A DNA stretch of 64,000 nt from JAGVSR01 sp964458265. Lineage in GTDB: Bacteria > Pseudomonadota > Alphaproteobacteria > Rhizobiales > Hyphomicrobiaceae. The translations under genes and the position numbers were made by a program. This document shows, piece after piece, positions 52,347 through 61,950 of the stretch. The stretch is from contig CAYWIF010000002.1 of NCBI GenBank assembly GCA_964458265.1, positions 220,712-284,711 of the forward strand, read 5' to 3'. Numbering within the stretch: the stretch's first letter is position 1; every line of letters begins with the position of its first letter. The notes under the pieces were generated by a model. It was not told where the DNA came from and did no database searches. It saw nothing but the letters and a program-made list of their open reading frames with translations.

Positions 52347-52625
52347 GTGAGCCGTCGCAAGGGCGAGTTGACCAATGCCAGGGTCGACCGGGGGTGGCCG
52401 TATCAAGTCGCGCTGCGGGCGGCGGCGACGCACGGCGCCGACTACATCGAGGCGTTGGAGTTCTGCGAAGGACTTTCACTCTGCCCGCGTCGCCAGGCGT
52501 TCCGCCGGGATGACGAGTACATCAACGTGTGGTGCTTTGCGGTCGAGGCGGACGCCTTGGCGTTCATGGCGCGGTTCGGAGGGGCGATGCTTGATCCCAA
52601 GGACCGGCCCCGGTGGCCGGGGTGA
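52347..52625 (+). CDS. small conserved hypothetical protein
   Basis: The GTG at 52347 has AGGAGG upstream and gives 92 residues beginning (M)SRRKGELTNARVDRGWPYQV. The segments SLCPRRQAFRRDD and FGGAMLDPKDRPRW resemble a short hypothetical family common in Hyphomicrobiales (recognised from memory, not checked). No function is known. It overlaps the 3' part of the leftward Cys-rich ORF, which argues that one of the two is decayed. Confidence 0.6.
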   Translation: MSRRKGELTNARVDRGWPYQVALRAAATHGADYIEALEFCEGLSLCPRRQAFRRDDEYINVWCFAVEADALAFMARFGGAMLDPKDRPRWPG

Positions 52626-52853
52626 GTTATAGGAGCTTCCGACGCGCCAACTCAGCCCTCGTCTGGACATACCACCGTGAAGCTTGCAGCGACAGTTCTG
52701 CATGGATGGCGTTTGGCACAGCGAATCCCGACGAGTTTTCGCACCGCACCGAAGTGGCCCTCGTCGTGGCTTAGGCTGCGGAGGCTGGAACTCCGGTAGC
52801 AGCGCGAGGTCTGGGAAAACCTTGAGCAGTGCGCGTCGGACTTTTTCTTTCAT
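52476..52853 (-). pseudogene. Cys-rich HGG-motif protein, probably truncated
   Basis: The first 55 or so residues are convincing: RRGPLRCGAKTRRDSLCQTP then QNCRCKLHGGMS match a small family with CGAKTRxGxxCxxxA and HGGxSxG motifs found on mobile DNA. After HGGMS the family normally continues with an ALKHG-like segment; here the sequence turns basic and overlaps the opposite gene by about 150 bp. A frameshift or truncation near 52670 is likely. Confidence 0.45.
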
Positions 52854-53237
52854 GGCTGGCACCCCGTGGCGCGCGCGCGCCCGCGTGCGCGGGTACTGCG
52901 GATAAATTGTGGTTTTCCCACAAATCGCGCCGGTTGGTCCAAATCCGGTCGCAGTCCCCAGTCCGTTGCCGAAAGCAAAGGCCCATCGCTCGCTAACGCG
53001 GCTCAGAGAAATCACAAATATGAAGAGCGACGAGCTTGGCAGCTATGCCCTCATGACCGGAACTGCCAGTTGAACTTTGGAACGGTGAAAAGGGCCAGGA
53101 ACAGAAGTCAATGTCCTGAGTTGCCTCGGCGACGGTTTCAGAGCTGTTCGTATTACCTAGCGCGAAGACTACGGACAGGCCTGTGCCAATAGAGACACAC
53201 GGTGCGCTACTCGGCATTCTCACCGAGTGTCGCCCTT

Positions 53238-53271
53238 GTTTGCTATATAGCTGACCAGCTATATAGCAAAC
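53238..53271. promoter_or_regulatory. 34-bp perfect palindrome, ModE (Mo-box)-like operator upstream of the TonB receptor
   Basis: Sixteen-bp arms GTTTGCTATATAGCTG and CAGCTATATAGCAAAC with a 2-bp centre lie 53 bp before the receptor GTG. It can also be read as two GCTATATAGC decamers 6 bp apart. The TATAT core with dyad symmetry resembles the ModE box (CGnTATAT...ATATAnCG). The downstream genes are molybdenum genes and modE itself is 5.5 kb away, so ModE is the likely ligand. Confidence 0.65.
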
Positions 53272-53324
53272 ATCCGATATTCCCATCTGGAAATTTCGGT
53301 CTCCAACGGTCTTGGGAGTGTTGC

Positions 53325-55676
53325 GTGCGCGTCAGTTTCAAAATTGCAGGTCTATGTCTGACGTCCAGTCTACTGTTGAGCACCTCTCTCATGAGTCAGG
53401 AGGCCATCACCGCAGGTGGTAACGTCACCGCCGGCGAAGCAACACCTCTCCCCCCGGTGCTCATTGAGAGCCCCGCAGAAAGCCGCAAACCGAAGAAAGC
53501 GCGTCACCGGCCGCAGCCCGCGCCGTCCGGCGGCGGCCAGATTACGGGCCAGCAAGGCGATCCCGCCAACATCGCAGCTACAGATACAAACGCAGCGATT
53601 GCTGGTGTGGACAGTGGTAGCGGGGACGCGGCTGGCGACGAATCGCCCGGTGTCTTCACGCTTGGGCAGTTGGACCTCATCGGTGGCGCGACGATCACCA
53701 ACGATGCGATGTGGACGTTCAATAGGCAGTCTCTTGATGCTGCCGCCAGCATCGTACCGGGCGTCTCGGTCCATTCGACTGGGGGCAGCCGCAATGAACG
53801 CGATATCTTCATCCGCGGCTTCGACCGCCAACGCGTGCCGCTTTATGTCGATGGCGTGCGCATTTTCCTGCCCGCCGACAACCGCATCGACTTCAACCGA
53901 TTTCTGACCCCCGACCTTTCCGAAATTCAGTTCCAGAAAGGCTACGTCTCGGTCCTGAACGGCCCCGGCGGTCTCGGCGGTGCGATCAACCTCGTCTCGC
54001 GCAAGCCCACGAAGGAACTCGAACTGGAAGGACGCACCGGTGTCACGTTCAATGGCAGCGCGGATGACACGAATGCCTGGAACGGCTACGCCTACGCCGG
54101 AACAAAAGGCGATAGCTATTACGCGCAGGTGAGCGGCACTATCGTCGATCGCGACCACTGGAATTTGTCCGACGACTTCGAGCCGATCAACGTTGCGCGC
54201 GAAGATGGCGGCTCGCGCGATCATTCCGACATCAAAGACTGGCGTATCAATGTCAAAGCGGGCTTTACGCCCAATGCGACCGACGAATACTCGATCAACT
54301 ACACCACCCAGAGCGGCGAGAAGAGCGCGCCGCTGCACGTCGCCGGGCAGGTTGTTCCTCCGCAGCGCTATTGGGTGTGGCCGTACTGGGATCTTCAGTC
54401 GGTATCCTGGCTGTCCAAGACGGCTGTCGGTGACAGCTCCTACTTAAAGACCAACGTCTACTACAACACGTTCGACAATCTCTTGAGGTCGTTCGGTCCC
54501 GACTATCAGACCCAGACGGCCAACAACCAGTTCGACAGCTTCTATGACGACTATGCCTACGGCGGCTTTGTCGAGTTCGGGACCTCTCTGATCCCCATGA
54601 ACACGCTGAAGGGCGCGATCCACTACCGCCGCGACAGCCACTCCGAACGGCAGGACACCGCCCCCGATAGTGCGGCGCCCGTCCACGAACCTTGGCAGGA
54701 AAACATCGTCGATACGTGGTCATTCGCCATCGAGAACACCTTCCACGCCACGAGCTCGGTCGATGTCGTCACAGGCGCCAGCTATGAAATGGACGACGTG
54801 CGGAAGGCCGAAGAGTTTTCCAGCGGGGTCTTGATCGACAATCTTCTCGTGTCAAAGGATGCCTGGAACGGTCAAGGCGCTATAATCTATTCCTATAGCG
54901 ACACTGGAAAACTCCACGCTGACGTTTCCAGCCGCACACGGTTCCCGACACTGTTCGATCGATATTCAACGCGCTTCGATACGCGATTGGCCAATCCAAA
55001 TCTCGATCCCGAGCGCAGCACCAATTATGAAGTCGGCTGGTCGGATACCGTGGTGCGGGGGTTCAAGGCGACGGCCGCCGTTTTTTATTCTGATCTCAAG
55101 GACAGCATTCAGAATGTTCAGGTGGGGTCTCAGGGCGGCGCGTCGATCCTCGGCCTCAATGTCGATGGTGAACACTACGGGCTGGAACTCTCGGCCGATT
55201 GGGACATCACGCCAACGCTCCGGGTTGGTGCAAACTACACCTATCTCGAACGCAATCTCGATTTCGCCGGAGCAGCTGCATCCCTCCCTGCCAGCAACGC
55301 AAGCGAAATTGGGCGACGCGCGGCAGCCGCGCTCGCACAAGAAGAGGGAACGCCGCGTCATGAAGCCTTCGTGTACCTTGCTTGGAGCGTCACGGATGCC
55401 CTGACCCTCACGCCGAGCCTTGAACTTGCAAGCGACCGTACCAGCTTGATCACAAGCTCGGCCACCACCCTGTCCAACAACGCGACGACCTCGCGACCCA
55501 ACTTCTTGCGATCCGGATCGTACGCCCTTTTGAACGTACAGGCTGAGTATGCTTTCGAGAAGAACATCACGGCTGCGTTCGGCGCCTCTAATTTGCTTGA
55601 CCAGAACTATGCTCTGGCCGAAGGCTTTCCCGAACCGGGCCGCCAATTCTTCATCAATCTAAAGGCGACGTTCTAG
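53325..55676 (+). CDS. TonB-dependent outer-membrane receptor, probably for molybdate or a molybdenum chelate
   Basis: The GTG at 53325 (GGGAG 6 bp upstream) gives 783 residues with a signal peptide (FKIAGLCLTSSLLLSTSL). A Pro-rich spacer and the plug domain follow (LDAAASIVPGVSVHSTGGSR, RDIFIRGFDRQRVPLYVDGV, NGPGGLGGAINLVSRKP). The beta-barrel ends INLKATF with the expected C-terminal Phe. The receptor class looks like catecholate-siderophore receptors, but it is cotranscribed with a Mop protein and preceded by a Mo-box-like palindrome. Molybdenum as substrate is inference. Confidence 0.88.
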   Translation: MRVSFKIAGLCLTSSLLLSTSLMSQEAITAGGNVTAGEATPLPPVLIESPAESRKPKKARHRPQPAPSGGGQITGQQGDPANIAATDTNAAIAGVDSGSGDAAGDESPGVFTLGQLDLIGGATITNDAMWTFNRQSLDAAASIVPGVSVHSTGGSRNERDIFIRGFDRQRVPLYVDGVRIFLPADNRIDFNRFLTPDLSEIQFQKGYVSVLNGPGGLGGAINLVSRKPTKELELEGRTGVTFNGSADDTNAWNGYAYAGTKGDSYYAQVSGTIVDRDHWNLSDDFEPINVAREDGGSRDHSDIKDWRINVKAGFTPNATDEYSINYTTQSGEKSAPLHVAGQVVPPQRYWVWPYWDLQSVSWLSKTAVGDSSYLKTNVYYNTFDNLLRSFGPDYQTQTANNQFDSFYDDYAYGGFVEFGTSLIPMNTLKGAIHYRRDSHSERQDTAPDSAAPVHEPWQENIVDTWSFAIENTFHATSSVDVVTGASYEMDDVRKAEEFSSGVLIDNLLVSKDAWNGQGAIIYSYSDTGKLHADVSSRTRFPTLFDRYSTRFDTRLANPNLDPERSTNYEVGWSDTVVRGFKATAAVFYSDLKDSIQNVQVGSQGGASILGLNVDGEHYGLELSADWDITPTLRVGANYTYLERNLDFAGAAASLPASNASEIGRRAAAALAQEEGTPRHEAFVYLAWSVTDALTLTPSLELASDRTSLITSSATTLSNNATTSRPNFLRSGSYALLNVQAEYAFEKNITAAFGASNLLDQNYALAEGFPEPGRQFFINLKATF

Positions 55677-55689
55677 GAGGATGAGGCAG

Positions 55690-55899
55690 ATGAAACTCAG
55701 CGCACGTAACATCCTCAAGGGCACCATCGTTGATATAACGAAAGGCGCAACAACATCACACGTGCGTATCGACATTGGCGGCGCCGTCGTCACGGCATCG
55801 ATCACCAACGACGCGGTAGAAGACCTGGGTCTAAAAGTTGGCATTTCCGCTTCTGCCGTCATCAAGTCGTCAGATGTGATGGTTGCCGTGGAGTCGTGA
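55690..55899 (+). CDS. mop: molbindin (Mop/TOBE domain) protein
   Basis: The 69-residue protein is a single TOBE domain: MKLSARNILKGTIVDITKGA, then VRIDIGGAVVTASITNDAVE and ISASAVIKSSDVMV are the Mop signature. Such proteins bind molybdate as oligomers. The ATG at 55690 is chosen because AGGAGG lies 9 bp upstream, whereas the ATG at 55681 touches it. It begins 13 bp after the receptor stop, so the two are one transcript. Confidence 0.93.
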   Translation: MKLSARNILKGTIVDITKGATTSHVRIDIGGAVVTASITNDAVEDLGLKVGISASAVIKSSDVMVAVES

Positions 55900-55903
55900 T
55901 GTG

Positions 55904-56422
55904 ATGAAGCGGATATTCGTCATCGCCGTCGCGGTTTTCGTGTTCTCACCGGTGCATGTGCGTGCGGCTGGACTTGGCGGTTGTGAGGACTTTGCTTGGC
56001 CGCTCGCGACAGAACTCGCTTGGATGAATGCCACTGATCCCATCGACGTCAACTCAGGCGCAGAAATACCTTCCGCGCCGGAGAAAGCCATTGCACTCGC
56101 GCTCGAGCCCGAGGCCGACGCGAAACTCATGGCGCGTGCCAGCGGCAAGCCGAAGCCAGTGCCCGAGAGACCGTTCGCTGGAGCGGTCACGATCGCCAGC
56201 ATCGGAAAGCCCGGCATTTATCAGGTCACACTTTCATCATCGGGTTGGATCGACGTCATCCAGGATGGCAAAGTGCTCGACGCGGTCACCCACACCGGAA
56301 AGTCTGACTGCCCGAGCATCCGGAAAAGCATCCGCTTCGACTTGAAGGCCGACCCCGTTATGCTGCAGGTGACGTCAGTCCCGGCGAACAACGTAAAGAT
56401 CGCGATCAAAGCTGCTGACTAG
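55904..56422 (+). CDS. secreted hypothetical protein in the molybdenum cluster
   Basis: The ATG at 55904 gives 172 residues with a signal peptide (MKRIFVIAVAVFVFSPVHVRAA). The mature part has two Cys (GGCEDFAWPLATELAW and SDCPSIRKSIRFDL) that could form a disulphide, and beta-rich segments (VTIASIGKPGIYQVTLSSSG). No family is recognised. It follows mop by 4 bp. A periplasmic molybdenum carrier or receptor partner is possible from context. Confidence 0.72.
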   Translation: MKRIFVIAVAVFVFSPVHVRAAGLGGCEDFAWPLATELAWMNATDPIDVNSGAEIPSAPEKAIALALEPEADAKLMARASGKPKPVPERPFAGAVTIASIGKPGIYQVTLSSSGWIDVIQDGKVLDAVTHTGKSDCPSIRKSIRFDLKADPVMLQVTSVPANNVKIAIKAAD

Positions 56423-56559
56423 CGGATTTGCGCGCAGATGACCACCGATCGCCATTCCCTGATCAGTCAGTCGATAATGATTTCAAACAAGCGGTGTCTT
56501 CGTCGTAGGAGCAATCGGACTTAGTGACGTTCGAAGAATAGCCTTCTGGCCCGAACCAC

Positions 56560-56581
56560 GTTATATTTACCCGGCTATAAC
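56560..56581. promoter_or_regulatory. Mo-box-like dyad upstream of modA
   Basis: Arms GTTATA and TATAAC separated by 10 bp, 15 bp before the modA ATG, match the general form of ModE operators. The position overlaps where a promoter or leader would be, consistent with repression by ModE-molybdate. Confidence 0.6.
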
Positions 56582-56596
56582 CAGAAAGGCTCTTCT

Positions 56597-57418
56597 ATGA
56601 GCAGCCATCTTTGTTTTGTCCATCGGCCTATAGCGGCTCTTGCTGCCCTTGTTTTCGCCTTGGCCGCTGTTCTCGCTCCCGCGTCGCCCCGCGCCGAACA
56701 GCAACCGGTTGCCGACGAGAAGACGATCACGGTCTTCGCCGCCGCCAGCTTAAAGAATATTCTCGAGGCGATGATCAAGACTTCGGATCCGAATGGGCCG
56801 ACGAAGCCCCTGTTGTCGCTCGCCGCATCGTCAGCTTTGGCCAAGCAGATCGAGCAGGGTGCTCCGGCCGATGTTTTCATCAGCGCTGATCAGGACTGGA
56901 TGGACTACCTCGCAGGCAAAGATCTGATCGTGCCCGAGACACGCACCGTCATTGCAACAAACACGATTGTATTGGTTGCGCCGACCGCCAGTTCGCTCGC
57001 CGTGGATTTGAAGCCCGGGCTCGATCTCGCGGCGCTCTTGAGTGACGGACGGCTTGCGGTGGCCGATGTGAAAGCGGTACCCGCGGGCAAATATGCCAAA
57101 GCAGCGCTGGAAAGCCTCGGGGCGTGGGCGGGCGTGGAAAAAAAACTGGCGCAGGCTGAGAACGTGCGGGCGGCGTTGGCGCTCGTCGCGCGGGGCGAGG
57201 TGCCCCTTGGTATCGTCTATAGATCGGATGCTAAGGCCGATAGGGATGTTCGAATCATTGCCACCTTCCCAGCGGATTCCCACGCGCCCATCGTGTATCC
57301 GGCGGCCGTGGTCAAGTCGTCGGCATCGCCCGATGCTGCGCGTGTCTTTATCGATCGACTCACATCTCCGGCAGCACAGGCGAAATTTGCAGCCCAGGGA
57401 TTTGGCCCAAAGAAATAG
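56597..57418 (+). CDS. modA: molybdate ABC transporter substrate-binding protein
   Basis: The 273-residue protein has a signal peptide (LAALVFALAAVLAPASPRAE) and the ModA pattern: TVFAAASLKNILEAM, LAASSALAKQIEQGAPADVF, ISADQDWMDYL, the ADVKAVPAGKYAKAALESLG block and GIVYRSDA. It captures molybdate in the periplasm. It is the first gene of modABC and lies just behind a Mo-box-like dyad. Confidence 0.95.
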   Translation: MSSHLCFVHRPIAALAALVFALAAVLAPASPRAEQQPVADEKTITVFAAASLKNILEAMIKTSDPNGPTKPLLSLAASSALAKQIEQGAPADVFISADQDWMDYLAGKDLIVPETRTVIATNTIVLVAPTASSLAVDLKPGLDLAALLSDGRLAVADVKAVPAGKYAKAALESLGAWAGVEKKLAQAENVRAALALVARGEVPLGIVYRSDAKADRDVRIIATFPADSHAPIVYPAAVVKSSASPDAARVFIDRLTSPAAQAKFAAQGFGPKK

Positions 57419-57430
57419 AAGGAACGGTTG

Positions 57431-58129
57431 GTGCCCGAGTTCACGCCCGAAGAATGGACAGCCATCGGGCTTAGCCTCCACGTGGCAGTTGCAGCGACGA
57501 TTGCCTCGCTGCCATTTGCAATCTTCGCAGGCTATGCGTTGGCGCGCTGGTCGTTTCCGGGGAAGTCGCTGCTCAATGCAGTGCTGCATCTGCCGCTTGT
57601 TCTACCGCCGGTGGTGACGGGCTATCTGCTGCTCATATACTTCGGGCGGCAGGGGCCGATCGGTGGATTGCTGTATGACGCGTTCGGGATCACGTTCTCG
57701 TTTCGCTGGACGGGAGCGGCACTGGCGGCGGCGGTGATGGCGTTCCCGCTGATGCTGCGCGCAATCCGGCTATCATTTGAAACAGTTGACCGGCGGCTGG
57801 AATCCGCAGCCGCCACGCTTGGCGCGGGGCCGTTACAAACATTCTTCCTCGTGACTCTGCCACTTGCGGCACCCGGCGTTCTGGCGGGCGTGGTTCTGTG
57901 CTTCGCGAAGGCGCTTGGTGAATTCGGGGCAACAATTACATTCGTGTCGAACATTCCCGGCGAGACGCAGACGATCCCATCGGCAATCTATTCCTATACG
58001 CAAGTACCGGGTGGCGAGAGCGGCGCGCTGCGGCTGGCGGCGGTCTCGTTCGTCATTGCGCTAGGCGCACTTGTGGTATCGGAGGCGCTAAGCCGACGGC
58101 TGTTGAAGCGCACCTCGGTGTTCCAATGA
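57431..58129 (+). CDS. modB: molybdate ABC transporter permease
   Basis: The 232-residue permease has about five transmembrane helices, the LPLVLPPVVTGYLLL segment and the EAA-type loop ESAAATLGAGPLQTFFLVTLPLAAPG. The GTG at 57431 is preferred (GGA upstream); a TTG one codon earlier is possible. It overlaps modC by 4 bp. Confidence 0.94.
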   Translation: MPEFTPEEWTAIGLSLHVAVAATIASLPFAIFAGYALARWSFPGKSLLNAVLHLPLVLPPVVTGYLLLIYFGRQGPIGGLLYDAFGITFSFRWTGAALAAAVMAFPLMLRAIRLSFETVDRRLESAAATLGAGPLQTFFLVTLPLAAPGVLAGVVLCFAKALGEFGATITFVSNIPGETQTIPSAIYSYTQVPGGESGALRLAAVSFVIALGALVVSEALSRRLLKRTSVFQ

Positions 58130-58794
58130 GCCCGCTGGCCGATGTGCTCGATGTCGACTGCGGCGTGACGCTGGGTGACTTTACGCTTGATGTGAGGTTC
58201 ACAACCGGGCCGGGCATCACCGTTCTGTTCGGGCCGTCGGGAGCCGGGAAATCAACAATTCTAGGACTCGTCGCAGGGCTAATCCGGCCGGATCGCGGAC
58301 GCATAGTGCTCAACGGGGAGGTGATGTGCGACTTGTCTGCCGGAGTTTTCGCGCCGCCGCATAAACGGCGTATCGGTCTTGTGTTCCAAGATGCCCAACT
58401 TTTTCCGCATCTGACAGTCGCGCAAAATCTTGCGTTCGGCGGCTGGTTCAATCAGTCTTCACCAGGCCTGAGCCGCGAACATGTGACCGAGGTGCTGGGC
58501 ATCCGGCATCTGTTGGAGCGGCGTCCCGCGCGGCTTTCGGGCGGTGAAAAGAGCCGCGTGGCGCTTGCGCGCGCTCTATTGTCGTCGCCGCGCCTGTTGC
58601 TGATGGATGAACCGCTGTCGGCTCTGGACGAAGAAAAGCGACAGACCATACTGCCGCTCATCGAGCGGGTTCGCGACGAATTTGGCGTGCCGATGCTCTA
58701 CGTGACGCATGCGCGCGATGAGGCGCAGCGATTGGCGCGCCGCGTTGTCAAGCTTGTGCATGGAAAGGTGGTCGCAGAGGAACTGTCCTGCTGA
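58126..58794 (+). CDS. modC: molybdate ABC transporter ATP-binding protein, short form
   Basis: The 222-residue ATPase has Walker A GPSGAGKSTILGL, Q-loop VFQDAQLFPHL, signature RLSGGEKSRVALARAL and Walker B LLLMDEPLSALDE. Typical ModC proteins are about 350 residues because of a C-terminal TOBE molbindin domain, which is absent here. The separate mop gene upstream may supply that function. It converges on modE with a 9-bp gap. Confidence 0.94.
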   Translation: MSPLADVLDVDCGVTLGDFTLDVRFTTGPGITVLFGPSGAGKSTILGLVAGLIRPDRGRIVLNGEVMCDLSAGVFAPPHKRRIGLVFQDAQLFPHLTVAQNLAFGGWFNQSSPGLSREHVTEVLGIRHLLERRPARLSGGEKSRVALARALLSSPRLLLMDEPLSALDEEKRQTILPLIERVRDEFGVPMLYVTHARDEAQRLARRVVKLVHGKVVAEELSC

Positions 58795-58803
58795 GTGAAA
58801 AGA

Positions 58804-59187
58804 TCACGTTGGATTGTCCTTCGACTTCGACTTGGCGCGGCGGGCGGCAGATTTGACGAGCTTGGCCTCGAGGAATCGGACCTGTTCGGCAAAAACGGAA
58901 AGCGCCCGAGCCTCCATGGCGCGGTACTCTTCGACAACGCGAAGCCCGAAAGGCGTGACCGTAGCCGAACCGCCGCCCTTGCCGCCGTGCTGGCGTTCGA
59001 CCAATGGCTCGCGGAACATCTTGCTAAAACCATCGATCAGATACCAGGCGCGCTTGTAGGACATTTCCATCGCCTGGGCGGCTTTGGTAATGGAGCCGTG
59101 GCGGCCGATGAGTTCGAGGAGTTCGATGCGACCGTGGCCGATGTAGCGCTCGCCGTCGAAATCGATCCGCAGCCGAATTCGGGTCAT
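58804..59187 (-). CDS. modE: ModE-type transcriptional regulator, DNA-binding domain only
   Basis: The 127-residue protein is the winged-helix part of ModE: LLELIGRHGSITKAAQAMEM, SYKRAWYLIDGFSKMF and ERQHGGKGGGSATVTPFG are diagnostic. The two C-terminal Mop domains that bind molybdate in E. coli ModE are missing; the protein ends in a Lys/Arg-rich tail. It likely controls the two Mo-box-like sites upstream of the receptor and modA. Confidence 0.92.
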   Translation of the reverse strand: MTRIRLRIDFDGERYIGHGRIELLELIGRHGSITKAAQAMEMSYKRAWYLIDGFSKMFREPLVERQHGGKGGGSATVTPFGLRVVEEYRAMEARALSVFAEQVRFLEAKLVKSAARRAKSKSKDNPT

Positions 59188-59361
59188 CGCCCTTTAATCC
59201 TTTCGTACCCCGCACTTTAGACGCGAGGAACTAATGTCCAATGGTCGTAAATGCCTAGCTTGATACCGGCCTATTACCAATTGACTACACCGATCGACAA
59301 ATCACTTTGGACTGACCGTGCTGATACGACTAGGTCCGATTGTGGCCAGGAGCCGTCATCG

Positions 59362-60224
<863 letters not shown>

Positions 60225-60228
<4 letters not shown>

Positions 60229-61103
60229 GCCACGGCAATCCTTCGTGTCAGTGCGCGGTCCGCCAGGGCAACAGCGATGCTGTTGATGATGATCAGGAGT
60301 GCGATGAGAACGAGTGCCGAAGCGTAGGCATTCTTGTCGCCTCCGGCAACATTCATTGACAAATCGTAGATGTGAACTGAAATTGCCCGGCCGGAGTCGA
60401 GCAGTGACGACGGCATCCTGTCGACATACCCGCTTGTGAAAACAAGTGCGGCTGTTTCGGCCATCGCGCGGCCAATTCCGAGCATCAATCCAGCGACAAG
60501 AGCAGGAGCCGCGGCCGGAACGAGGACGTGCAAGAGAATTGTTGAGCGCGACATGCCGAGAGCTTCGGCGCTGAGCCGCCAATCATCCGGCACCTGCCGT
60601 AAGCCGGACTCGGCTGTTCGGATGAGGATCGGAAGAACCATGCAAGCGAGTGTGAGCCCACCCGCCAGGATCGAGAACCCCAATCCCAACCACACGCTGA
60701 AAAAGGCATTGCCGAACAGACCGAATACGATGGACGGGACGCCGGCGAGGACATCCAGGCTGAGACCGATGGTCTGTCCCAGTCTTCCTTCGCGCCGGGT
60801 GAACTCTGACAGCAATATCGCCGTCGCAAGACCCAGCGGCGCCGCAACCGCAATGGCGACGGCCAGGATTAGCAGCGTCGAAACCAGAATGGGAGCGATG
60901 CCGCCCGCTCTCCCGGAACTCTTGGGTGCCGTCGTGAGGAACGACCAGTCGACCCGCACGGCGCCATGCCATAGCAGATCGGATAGCAGCCACAGGAACG
61001 TTACGGCGACGAGCATTGCGGCAAGCCAGGTCGCGGTCTGCAAGGTGATGTCGCGCAACGACGAGCGAGGAGCGTTCGCACCCAAGGCTTCGGTCTCAAG
61101 CAT
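60225..61103 (-). CDS. pstA: phosphate ABC transporter permease PstA
   Basis: The 292-residue permease has six hydrophobic helices, the GGIAPILVSTLLILAVAIAV segment and the loop DDWRLSAEALGMSRSTILLHVL. The ATG at 61103 overlaps the pstC stop by 8 bp; a GTG at 61118 is an alternative. Pairs with PstC. Confidence 0.92.
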
Positions 61104-61950
61104 GGACGATTTGTCCACCGTTGCGCCTTGCGCCTATGGCCAGGGCCAGCACCAAGACTGTCAGCATGAGACCCGAGACGAAGAGGGATGCCCGATGATT
61201 ACCGGTCGCGTAGGCCATTTCGAGGGCGATATTGGCGGTCAAAGTACGCACCGGATCGAACAGCGACGTTGGGATTTGGACAACATTCCCGCTGACCATC
61301 AAGACCGCCATCGTCTCACCAAGGGCGCGCGCGGCCGCCAAGAGGATGCCCGCATAAATGCTGGCGCGCGTCGAAGGGAGTGCAACGCTCAGGATAGTGG
61401 CTTCACGGGACAGTCCGAGTGCTGCCGCACCTTGCCAGTAGGACTTTGGCACAGCAGCCAAGGCCGCCTCGGTTGTAAGGGCGACGGTTGGGAGGATCAT
61501 CAACGCAAGAATGAGGCTTCCGGCCAGAAGGCTCGTGCCGGGCGGCGATAGCCACGTGATCAGCGGCACGATCACCGTCAAGCCCCACAGACCGAGCACC
61601 ACGGATGGAATACCTGCAAGCAGAATGATGGCCCACCGGTAGGCTCGGGCGATCGCGGGCGGAGCATAAAACCGGCAGAACAAAGCAGACGCCACGCCGA
61701 AGGGCGCGGCGATCAAGATCGCGACGGCGGACATCGCCATTGACGCCGCCAGCATCGGCAGCAAGCCATAGGCTCCTTCGGTTGGATACCAGCCGTCGGC
61801 GCGAAGGAACTTCGAAAGGCCCGCACTCTGGATTGCGGGCCAGGATTCTTTGACGAGAAACACCAGGATGAGAAGAAGCAGCCCCGACGTGATGAACGCC
61901 GAAACCGAGAGAGCGCCGACAAGTCTCGCATCACGGGCTGACGGGGACAA
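61096..61950 (-). CDS. pstC: phosphate ABC transporter permease PstC
   Basis: The 284-residue permease has six helices with the conserved LLAGIPSVVLGLWGL and VPKSYWQGAAALGLSREATI segments. The only plausible in-frame start is TTG at 61950, with GGGAG about 7 bp upstream and a 20-bp overlap with pstS. The weak start may set a lower level than the binding protein. Confidence 0.9.
   Translation of the reverse strand: MSPSARDARLVGALSVSAFITSGLLLLILVFLVKESWPAIQSAGLSKFLRADGWYPTEGAYGLLPMLAASMAMSAVAILIAAPFGVASALFCRFYAPPAIARAYRWAIILLAGIPSVVLGLWGLTVIVPLITWLSPPGTSLLAGSLILALMILPTVALTTEAALAAVPKSYWQGAAALGLSREATILSVALPSTRASIYAGILLAAARALGETMAVLMVSGNVVQIPTSLFDPVRTLTANIALEMAYATGNHRASLFVSGLMLTVLVLALAIGARRNGGQIVHA

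Noticed and set aside
52993..53286. Minus-strand ORF across the region before the TonB receptor
   Set aside because: It runs over the Mo-box-like palindrome, has no ribosome site and no recognisable sequence features.
60436..61551. Long plus-strand ORF (371 codons) across pstA and pstC
   Set aside because: Antisense to two clear permease genes, and no recognisable protein features.
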